Positions 55,617 to 64,000 of a stretch of DNA of 64,000 bases are shown here, piece after piece. Numbering within the stretch: position 1 is the first letter of the stretch; each line of letters begins with the position of its first letter. This DNA is from Tetraselmis striata (taxonomy: Eukaryota > Chlorophyta > Chlorodendrophyceae > Chlorodendrales > Chlorodendraceae): assembly GCA_006384855.1 (NCBI GenBank), contig VCJN01002026.1, positions 28,012-92,011 of the forward strand, read 5' to 3'. The position numbers and the translations under genes are program-made. The notes under the pieces are model-generated. The model did not search any database and had not been told where the DNA came from. It saw only the letters and a program-made list of their open reading frames with translations.

Positions 55617-57388
55617 CGTGTTGTGTATGCTTGCGGGTGGTAGTGTAAGCGAGTTGAGATGGCGTGGGAGTGCTGGATATGATGGGAGATCATCAAGCGG
55701 CGCCGAACCTGCTTATTCGCGATAGCATGCCCCGACCCGCCCTGGACCGCAAGCGGGGACCCCTCCTGCCCCGCTGCGTTGCCACGACACCCAGCTGTCC
55801 GCCAGCCTCATCATCGGACGGTCTTCAGGAAGTCATCGTCGTCAGGACCAGGCCGGGCGGGCCGGGCGGGCGTGGGCTGTTATTCATTCGATATCGAAGC
55901 GCCGCCAATAAATAATAAACGTGGTGCCACCGCGAGAAATGATGACGGATGATTAATAAATCGTTAATCCGTAGTGTATTTAGGTTGTTATGTATTGTAC
56001 TATTAAAAATGATCATCGGCGGAAACAGAAACGCGTAATTCTACGGATGTAAATACCCGACTGTACTCGTATGAACAAGAGTGGCGACTTTATAATCCTT
56101 ATATACGAATCCGTACCGGTTCCGGATTTATATCAGGTCGCGGAGGTGCATGATGAATTAATCTTTTTGGTTACAGGGAGAGCGTCCAGAGAATGCACGC
56201 AAAGTACTGGGGGAGGAAAGAGCCTACATTTAAGCAGAACCCTCTTAGCGCCGGGCCGCGGGGCCCGGCGATGCAGCAGGTAATTGTCGGCCGGCCGGCC
56301 TAAAAGATCTTCCGCCGAAGCCGAAGGGACGGCTTCCGGTGTCCCTTCGGTGTCCCGGCGGTGCATGATGAATTCCTGATGAAACCTGGACGATGATGGA
56401 CCTGGGAACCAGTACGCGGACACGCGGACTAGTCGTCGCTAAAGAGCGAATAGTATTAATACTATCGACCACGAGAATAATGTTAGGAGAGAGAGACATC
56501 TTGCCCATCGAGATGAGGGTGGCTGTGTAGAAAAAATAGATGGTATGTAAATAGGATACCCCGCTACACAGCAAGGCACAAGGTACGATCACAGGCAGTC
56601 CCCATGGTGACAGAGGAGATGCAGCAAGGTAGATCCTAATGCGCACCTGTGGGCAATAGTTGATGTACGTATGTACGGACACCACACGGAGCTACAAACC
56701 CCACCGCGGAACACCCTGCACTATTCAGCGGCGTCTACTCGCACGGCACACTTTACTGGGTCCTCTGGAAACACAGCCCTGAGTGGCGCGATGGCCGTTA
56801 ACAATGTAAGTCACAAGCAGGCGCACCCTCGGAGACGAGTAGGCGTCGAACAATGCGCATCCCTGCTCTGCGGCGAGGCATGGCGGAAGCCGCAGTTGCG
56901 CCCGTCAGCCACAGATCGGCAGGGCGCATTAACAGGCAATGCCAGCCACGCTATTGCGTATCCCGGTGTCTAGGGCTACAGCCAGGCACCGGATTGGGGT
57001 CGGGTGATGCCCTTTAGCAACCATACCATCCCATATCCTGGTGTACTACCCTTCATCCTCGTGCCCGTCACGGCCCCCTGCCAAATGACCGCGCCGCATT
57101 CCCGAGCATGCTCCTATCCGGTCGCACATGCCATTGACGGATGTGGCGGGTCGTGAGCGGCTGCAGCGGCACGGGCATTGCATACGCGCCGCCACCTATA
57201 ATATGCTGTTGGCCAAGTGGCCGGAACCACATGCCTTCCCGCATTCTCCCCGCTTGCTGTGCCACCGCCGCAACCACGGGGGGTCGCAGGCCAGCGGAAC
57301 CTACTACGGCACGCTGTGTTACACCCTGGCTCTACCTACCGCAGCCGCTGTCGCATGGCTGCCCAAGCTACGCCGCGCACCGCGCCCG
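55617..57388. other. Intergenic region between the peroxiredoxin and Sec12-like genes
   Basis: The peroxiredoxin promoter and the 3' end of the Sec12-like gene lie here. Between about 55900 and 56700 the DNA is AT-rich with no coding signal; GGCCGGCCGGCC and CCTTCGGTGTCCC repeats lie near 56290-56355. A minus-strand TGTAA is at 57319-57323. Confidence 0.5.
57319..57323 (-). promoter_or_regulatory. TGTAA poly(A) signal of the Sec12-like gene
   Basis: Minus-strand TGTAA 66 nt past the stop codon. Confidence 0.4.
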
Positions 57389-60145
57389 CTACTCCATCCA
57401 CTCCGGGATGCTCTTCCACAGGTGCGGGACGAGGACCGCCAGCAGCAGGAACAGCATCGCCAGCAGCAACTGCGGGCATGCCCGCGGCCAGTCAGGTACA
57501 CGGCCGCCTCATGCGATGGCAAGGCATGGCGGGGCGGCGGGATTGCGGCGGGTGGTGGCGCGGAGGCGGCCCGGCTCACCTGCACCTCCGGGCGCGCCAG
57601 GAAGCCTGGCGGCTTGGGCGCCGCCAGCAGGTACGCAGTGTTGTCGCCGCTCACGCTCAGCACAGAGCTGCTGTCGGGGGACCACGCCAGGCCGGTGCTG
57701 AAGACGCCGTGTGCCTGCACTCAGGGAGGCAAGTGGGGGAACGGGGTCGCGGAAGGGAAGTTAAGTGGGGGGGAGGGGGGCACAGCTCAGGCTGCGGGTT
57801 CGAATTCCATCCCAAGGGGCACAGTCAGAATGGCGCTAGGAAAAAGGCTGGCAGGCGGGCAGGCGCAAACCTGCTTCACCACGCGAGCCTTGGACAGGCT
57901 TCCCGCCCGGCAGATGATCTTGAGGCCGGGGGGGGGGGGAGGGGGAAGGGAGGGGTTAGCGGGTTAGGGTTGATCCGGCAGGGCAGGGGATACGGCAATG
58001 GCAGCGCGATGCCAGCAGCAAGAGCAGGCAGCAGAGAGGGGGTGCTGGGAATGAGAGGGCATGCGGGGGGGGGAGGGGGGGGGGGGGGGGGCACGATGTC
58101 TCCCTCGCTTGTCCCGGCGGCAATCCAGCGCCCGCCAGGGCAGATCTCAAAGCAGGTGATGGGGTCGCTGGCGATCTTTTTCCTGGTGGCCAGGGTAGCC
58201 TTGCATGGTGGGCCAGAGTGAGGAGTACGGTCGGTTAGAAACGGGGAGGGGGGGTTCAGGCCTCCACAGCTCGGCGCCCCGTATGCACAGCAGCGTTCCA
58301 ATATATATATACATATATATACATACACATATGTACACACACATATATATACACACATACATATAGATATGTATGTCTATACACACATATATATACACAT
58401 ACATATATATATATATACATATGGGTGTGGGTGTGGGTGAGGGGAGAGCCGGGATGGGGGGGGGGGGGGGGGGGGCTGCGCACCTTCTCAAATCCTTTCT
58501 CCAGGGACTTTTGCAGGGTGGCGCCTACACTGATGGCCCACCTCCAGGCCACCATGTGCCCCGCCCCCCCTGGAGAAGTCAATCCAGGGATAAGGGAGCG
58601 AGGATTGAGATGGGGGGCTCATGAAGGCGTCGGGGCAAAGCATGTCACATTGGGGTGAGATGAAGTGCGACGGCAGACGGCGCCCGCACCGGCGTTGACG
58701 ACGGCATACACGGTGTTTGGCTCGCCAAACATGTCCTCCGTGTCGCGAGCAAACCGGCACGAGCTGTAGCCGCGGCCGCGCTGGAGGGCGGAGGGCACCG
58801 GAAAGGTGTGCAGCTGCGTCGCCATGCCGCGCGGGTCAGAGAGTGAGCCCGGCCGCGTCAGCCCGGCCCTCTGGGGGCGGATCAAGGGCAGGGTGCAGGG
58901 CGCCATGGCACCACCTTTTCGCCAGTCGCCCAGTAGAAGACATGCGCCTTGCCGCTGTCCGTCGCTACCACTGCCATCTGGCCGCAGCGCGCAAGCAGCC
59001 TCAGCCTCCTCCCCCCCCTCCCAACCAGCCCCGCGCATTTCTCCATGCCCGCAGCCGAGCTTGCGCTTCTAGTAAAAGGGAGTGCGGGCGCAGGGGCTCA
59101 CCGGGCCGGAGGACTTGGGCGCCACGTCCATGTCCCGGATGGACTTGTCATCCTCCGAGGGGGTATCGGCCTCGCTGACGGTGACAAACTCGGTCTGCAG
59201 CCGCGCGGCGCAGGCACAGTGGTATCAGGCATGTGCCGGGATGAGGTGTGGTGTTGGGCTGGGGAGTGTGGGGGTTGGCTTTACGGCTGCGCACCTTGAG
59301 CTCCAGGGATGGGTAATGGCAGACCAGGATGCGGCCGTCCTCCATGCCCAGAAGCACCAGGTCGCCGTTGTCACCGGCAAAGCAGATGCGGTTCACGCTC
59401 ACACCCTTCGACAGGCTCTTGCAGGTCGCCGTTTTCTGCACAAGGCGTGAGTGGGGGAGGTGCATATGTGCAGCAGGCCGTCATGCGTAGCGGCGGTCCT
59501 CTGGGGCGCGGCAGCGGCTGTGCTGAGGGGCAACATTGCACGGTGGATGGGCAGGGCCCCTACCGCCTCGTTCACACTGATGCTGATGCCGCAGCCCTCC
59601 GCCTTGTCACCCTCCTTGGGTTTGGCGCTCACGTCAAGGAAGCGGCAGCCGCCTGGCCCCGCCATCGCCACAAGCCCTGTCTCTCGATCCGGGTGCAGCA
59701 CCAACCTAGGAGGGGGGGGTGGGGGGGGGGGGGGGGGGCAGCGACGAGCTGTTAATGCTGGCCACCTTAGTACCATCACACACCCCTCTGCTCCCTGAGA
59801 TAGCGCCCCCATACCTGTATGGAACGTCAAACTCGGTGACACCCATGTCGCACGCCGCGCTCTCCGGCTCAAGCCCGCGTTCGGTGACCTGGGAGCCGAC
59901 TATCTTGTTCTTGATACCTGCAAACCACAGCCGAGGATGAAGACGGCGCATTCACAACAGGCGCGCAAAGAAGAAAGCAGCACCCGTCAGGCCCACCCGG
60001 GCGACCGACAAGCACGGAAGAAAATCCCAGCCATCGCACCGCTGGACTTCTTGCCGCCGCCACCGGCCATGAGCACGGCGCTGGGGGACACCCAGGCCGC
60101 GGAGTAGAGCGGGCAGCCGCAGCTCTGCTTGGTGGCGAGCGCCAT
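57389..60145 (-). CDS. SEC12: Sec12/PREB-like guanine-nucleotide exchange factor for Sar1
   Basis: Twelve exons read leftward: 60145-60040, 59917-59815, 59705-59564, 59435-59295, 59194-59102, 58977-58915, 58813-58690, 58569-58484, 58199-58095, 57918-57871, 57714-57580, 57469-57389; 408 aa. Sec12 is an ER membrane protein that loads GTP on Sar1 to start COPII coat assembly. Seen: [21 protein letters not shown] followed by KKSSGIKNK, matching the start of Sec12 and its cation-binding loop (GGGGxxKxGxxN); DVPYRLVLHPD; repeated WD40-like blades ([47 protein letters not shown]); and a C-terminal membrane anchor ([18 protein letters not shown]) with a short lumenal end. Length and tail-anchored topology fit the family. 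Several introns start GTGCCCCC or GTGCGCAGCCCCC. Confidence 0.88.
58298..58425 (+). repeat. TATATA/TACACA low-complexity tract
   Basis: Alternating AT/CA repeat in intron 8 of the Sec12-like gene. Confidence 0.9.
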
Positions 60146-60911
60146 GTTCGCCGTCCCTCCCGGAGCCTACCCGCGCCTCGACCTGCGGTGTAGCTGTTGA
60201 CCGGCTCCCACGCTGCTGGCAAAAGGCCTGTGGGCGACGCGACTGTTCCTATGGCATGTATGAGTGCCCGTTTGCTTGAGAAGACTCGCGTGCTGCGAAC
60301 GACTGCGTTCAATCCGCCGAGGCTGCCCTGCTTCGCGCACTATCGGCTGGCCGCCCGGAAGGGGCAGCAGCGCGGGATGATATTCGCAACCACCGCGACG
60401 CTCCGACGTCAGCATCAGGACTTGGGACGACTGTCAGCAGCAGAAGGCGGGCGCGGCTTCGGCTACCCGGGTACCTTATTTATCACCCGCCAAATGATGT
60501 CCAGCACCCAGCGGACCACGGTACCACCGCCTGCGCGGAACTACAAATCACGGGCGATCTTGCCTTGCCAGTTGGCGGTTGTTCACCACGCCTGCGTCCG
60601 GCACGTACGTACCTCGTATCAGTTTTTCAAGAGATTTAGATATACGAGTAGACGGCAAGCCGCCAGCGGGGCGGGGCCGAAAATCGTCTGTCGCCTCGCA
60701 AGTCGCCACGGCGATTCGCATCAAGCAGTGAAGCAGCGCGGGTGGCGACAGGAGGTGAGCAGCGTGTCACCGCCGGAACAGACTGCAACCCCGGCGGCTC
60801 TACTTCGCACGTTGGCAGCTACGAAATATTGCGGTGACGGGGCGGCCACAGACTTGGCTGGAAGCTGAGCAAACCGCCAAGCGCCAATTGCAAATCGTTT
60901 AATTCGCCAGC
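60146..60911. promoter_or_regulatory. Divergent promoter region, Sec12-like / plastid membrane protein
   Basis: 766 bp between two start codons facing away from each other; it must hold both promoters. GC-rich, with no clear TATA box. A long plus frame (60197-60868) has no domain and is probably chance in GC-rich DNA. Confidence 0.4.
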
Positions 60912-62077
60912 ATGGCTCTGGTCGCCACCCGCCGCTGCTTGGCGCTAGCGGGGCCAAGCCCAGCGGTATCTGCACGCCGTGCCACGGCCTCGCCGCAGGT
61001 GAAGGCGTCCCTGAGGTTGATCCCAGGTCGGTGCACCAGGGTGGTGCGAACGCGCGCCCAGGAGGGCGCGGGAGAGGGGGAGGGCCCGGTTGCCACGACG
61101 AATGCTTCCAAGAAGGCCGCCACCCCGCAGGTGCGACTCTCTATCATCACGCCCCCCTCAGCATCGAAGCGGCAAAGCTGCCGCGCGTCCTCTGGATTTT
61201 GTGATCCTTGTAAACGCTCTGAGGACATATGTCTGGCACTCCCAGGTAGCGAAGGAGCTAAACAAAATCGCGAACACCATGGCACCGAGGCCGTCAGGAG
61301 CGGCGAAGAAGAACCCCGCAGTGCCTGGTGGGTGCGCCGCTGGCCGCCCAGGAAGGAAGGCGTGACTGCGCGCGCTTGTTTGGCGCGGTGCATGGGGCCC
61401 TGCCAGCACCACATGAGGCATGCTCTGATAGATAGCGCAGCACTTGTCCCGGATATATAGGGGACAGAGGCGGCATTTATGGGATCCCGTCCGCATATGC
61501 ATCGGGCTGTGTGTGGGCCAGGGGCACTGATTGGTCATGCATGCCATTGTGCTGCAGGTAGCCTGCTGTACCAGGTGTTTGACGTCCAGGCGTGGCTTGC
61601 GGTTGTGGTAAGCTCCTCGTATGGCTGCCAAGGCGCTCTGCCTGGGGCGTTCTCCAGGTAGCACTCTTAACATTGCGCTACGCTGCGCCGCCAGGTTGGA
61701 GGACTGCTATCGTTCAACGTGCTGTTCCCGTCCGATGAGCCCGACATTGCGCGCCTGATGGGGTGAGTACCCTGAGTTACCTATTTTCCCTATCAGTGTT
61801 CTTGTGGTCCTCCGCGAGTGCTAATGGACAATCCTACCCCAGGATGTGGAGCATCTTCATGTTCACCGTGCCGGCGCTGCGCGCGAGGGAGTGCCAGCCG
61901 AACGAGAAGGAAGCGCTCAATATCCTGTTCCTGCTCATCCCCGCGCTGAACGTCACGCTGCCTTTCATCTGGAAGTCGTTTGCATTTGTGTACTCTGCCG
62001 ATGTGGTCGCTCTGTTTGGGATCATGTACTGGAAGGTGTGGGGAGCCACCAAGGAAGAGACGGGGGATGCCAACTGA
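60912..62077 (+). CDS. Plastid-targeted multi-pass membrane protein of unknown function
   Basis: Exons 60912-61130, 61162-61327, 61558-61607, 61695-61762, 61843-62077; phases agree; 245 aa. The first ~50 residues are rich in Ala, Arg and Ser with no acidic residue before the mid-40s (MALVATRRCLALAGPSPAVS...), a good chloroplast transit peptide. The mature part has FVILVNALRTYVW, LLYQVFDVQAWLAVVVGGLL, FNVLFPSDEPDIARLMGMWS, then hydrophobic segments around IFMFTVPAL, ILFLLIPALNVTLPFIW and VYSADVVALFGIMYWK, so about four membrane spans. It resembles a conserved plant/algal plastid protein family whose name I cannot give with certainty. The second intron (first-to-second exon) is very short, 31 bp, which is the weakest part of the model. 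Confidence 0.72.
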
Positions 62078-63630
62078 ATGGCTGCACTGCCGCAGATGAT
62101 ATAGTAGTGAGGCACCCCCCATGCAGTGCTCTGGCGCGGGCAGACCCGTGGCTTGTATTCGAGGGGGGCTGCGACACAGGGCAGGGCGCTTCCCCGTGCC
62201 ACTTTAAGCAAGCCCCGATATCTCGTCTAGGCTCGGAGTAGGCCAGTCTTGCAATCATCACGCCATATTGATTGCAATCTGGATTGCAACCCCCCCCCCC
62301 CCCCCCCCCCCCTCCCGACCCCATCGCCGCCGCCGCTACCTGTTGCTGAAGGATCTACCTGACTCCCACAGCAATCAGCGGAACATGCAATTGCTCCCGC
62401 ACCACAGATGCATCACGTCCCGGGTGGCTGACAGCCGACGATCTCTATCGCAGTCTTGCATTGTGCGTTTATCAGTGTGTCGAGCCATCAGTTGAGCCAC
62501 TGTGAAGCCATCACTCCAGTATGGGGTACATGGATTACGCCATACTCTGTCAAAACCAGGTCAACCTCTCTTTCCAGTGGGCACCGGTGTATTGCGGCAG
62601 CGGGCGTTCTGCGGAGGTGCAATTAGCATTACGGGTGGGCAAAGCGATGCAAACCGTGTTCTACACATAGGAGCAAAAAGTGCCGCGGAGTACTCATGCC
62701 AGCTCTAAATGGACAGAAATGCCAATGCATTCTGATTTTGCTAACTATGGTTTAGGTTGGCGACGGAAATGAAATGTGATATATTGGGCGATATGTGCGG
62801 AAAACGAAGTGGGGACAGCGGGTGGCTTGCAGCACGTGCATGACAGGACGGGTTAACTATAAAATGAAATGTAACTACAAGAGATAGCTCTGATGTATAA
62901 ATCGCCCCATGAGTCCAAATAAAAAACCTGTACAATTATGTGACTGCAAGTGATGAGCATCAGACAAAGACAGAGAAGCGGCAGCAAGAGCGCAAGCAGC
63001 CGCCCAAGCATGCCACCTGCATGCCATCAGCCAAATGGCCACCAAAGTAGCCATGCACGCAAGCAGAAACAATATGAACATACTGCATTTTACTATTTCC
63101 CCCTCCCACCGTTTGCTTGCTCTATAATTTTCGGAGGATCTTAGATCTTTCAACGTCAGCAGGATGGATGTCTGATTTTCATCGGTCGGTTGTGATTTTT
63201 TAAAGAAAGCATGATAGATTTAGTTTATTTACATGCACAAATAATCCTAGCAGTCGACTACACAGGTACTCGTACCAGTACCGTAATGTCTGTGGTAGTC
63301 TGTGCAGTACAGTGATTTTCCCTCTTGTCGTATTTGAATACTGTAATGTCATTATTATTGCGGATTGTCTTCGGGCCGTGCCGGCGTGGGTCACAGTAGC
63401 GGCGTTCCGTTCTGTCTGGCGGTAATCCTTACTCGTGCGCGGTCCACGCGAACTTCAGCATCGTCGCAAGGCTCGCCGGTAAGGCTCGCAGCAGCACTAC
63501 CCTGTACGGTCGCCGGGCCGCCATCATCCTCTGACATCAGCCAGCAGATCTCGCCCAGTACCACTGCCTGCACCTCGTCTTGCCGCCCGAACGACCGCCC
63601 AAGCACCACCCCGCCGAACACTCTTACACC
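62078..63630. other. Intergenic region before TRAP-beta
   Basis: Holds a C run at about 62290-62312 and otherwise unremarkable AT-richer DNA. Frames on either strand have no domain. Confidence 0.55.
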
Positions 63631-63857
63631 ATGCGGACCACCCGCGCAGCGCTGCTCGCGGCCCTGGCCGCGCTGCTGCTGTCCGCGGCCTTCCTGGCCG
63701 CGCCGGTGCGCGCGCAGGATGAGGACGTCTCGGACGAGGACGACTACGAGGACGAGGAGCGCGCCTTCCTGCTGGTGAAGAAGAGCGTGGTGGAGGATGC
63801 CGTGGTGCAGGGCCGCAACTTCACCGTGCGCCTGGAGCTGTTTAACGTCGGGGCAAC
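63631..63857 (+). CDS. SSR2: Translocon-associated protein beta subunit (TRAP-beta/SSR2), first exon
   Basis: Starts at the ATG at 63631 (CACCATGCG). A cleavable signal peptide (LLAALAALLLSAAFLAAPVRA) is followed by an acidic stretch (DEDVSDEDDYEDEE) and FLLVKKSVVEDAVVQGRNFT, FTVRLELFNVGAT, the start of the lumenal beta-sandwich of TRAP-beta. TRAP sits beside Sec61 in the ER membrane and helps translocation of selected signal peptides. The exon probably ends at 63857 (GCAAC|GTGCGC), phase 2. The next exon, possibly beginning between 63938 and the window edge, cannot be placed with confidence, and the C-terminal membrane span lies outside. Confidence 0.75.
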
Positions 63858-64000
63858 GTGCGCCCCCGCTAACACCCCCGCCCCCCTTCTCACACCTCAT
63901 GCACCGCCAACTCTCGGGCCCGGTGGACGCCAGGTATAGATCGACAGCGCCTGGGGTCAGATCCAGCCCCGGCCCTTTCCGCAGCTTCGGCCCGAGATAT

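Noticed and set aside
58619..59038. 139-codon minus-strand frame as a separate gene
   Set aside because: It overlaps exon 7 of the Sec12-like gene and is open only because an intron happens to be readable; the Sec12 exon chain explains the conserved part.

Overview
This is nuclear DNA of a eukaryote, most likely a green alga of the chlorophyte lineage. The evidence is the GC-rich exons, 3-11 short introns in most genes, two genes with plastid-type leader peptides (a type II peroxiredoxin and a plastid membrane protein), plant-type versions of Pcf11 (PCFS4-like), Sec12 and a GRAB-domain golgin, and TGTAA-type poly(A) signals after several genes. No prokaryotic operons, CRISPR arrays or rRNA genes are present. 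Exon models were built by hand from protein motifs, GT/GC-AG junctions and reading-phase agreement. No transcript evidence was available.

Layout, left to right. 83-291 (-): first exon of a secreted or membrane sulfotransferase-like protein. 2.9-5.6 kb: two LINE fragments, back to back. 7332-11221 (+): FCP1/HAD-type phosphatase-domain protein, 11 exons. 13788-17986 (+): Pcf11. 22848-24353 (-): Tad1/ADAT1-type deaminase, intronless. 24809-29773 (+): prolyl 4-hydroxylase-like protein. 30779-36477 (-): long coiled-coil golgin with a GRAB-like domain. 37.0-40.1 kb: DIRS-like tyrosine-recombinase element, broken. 40.2-41.1 kb: small TIR-bounded segment with a possible tiny acidic gene. 42973-50249 (+): 877-aa Thr/Pro-rich type I membrane protein. 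50.3-51.7 kb: 8-copy minisatellite. 53015-55616 (-): type II peroxiredoxin. 57389-60145 (-): Sec12/PREB-like Sar1 exchange factor. 60912-62077 (+): plastid multi-pass membrane protein. 63631 to the right edge (+): translocon-associated protein beta (TRAP-beta).

Functionally, about half of the genes belong to the secretory route or its products: TRAP-beta at the ER translocon, Sec12 at ER exit, a golgin tether, a P4H-like protein, a sulfotransferase and a Pro/Thr-rich surface protein. This may be coincidence. The rest cover mRNA 3'-end formation, tRNA editing, redox defence and plastid membrane biology.

The most striking feature is the abundance of 12-32-nt homopolymer C/G tracts. Many sit inside introns within a few bases of a splice site, usually as C on the sense strand. 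A comparable G run interrupts one LINE copy and is absent from its sister copy, so the runs can expand in place. The preferred 5' splice site is GTGCG/GTGCC, and at least three introns are best explained as GC-AG.
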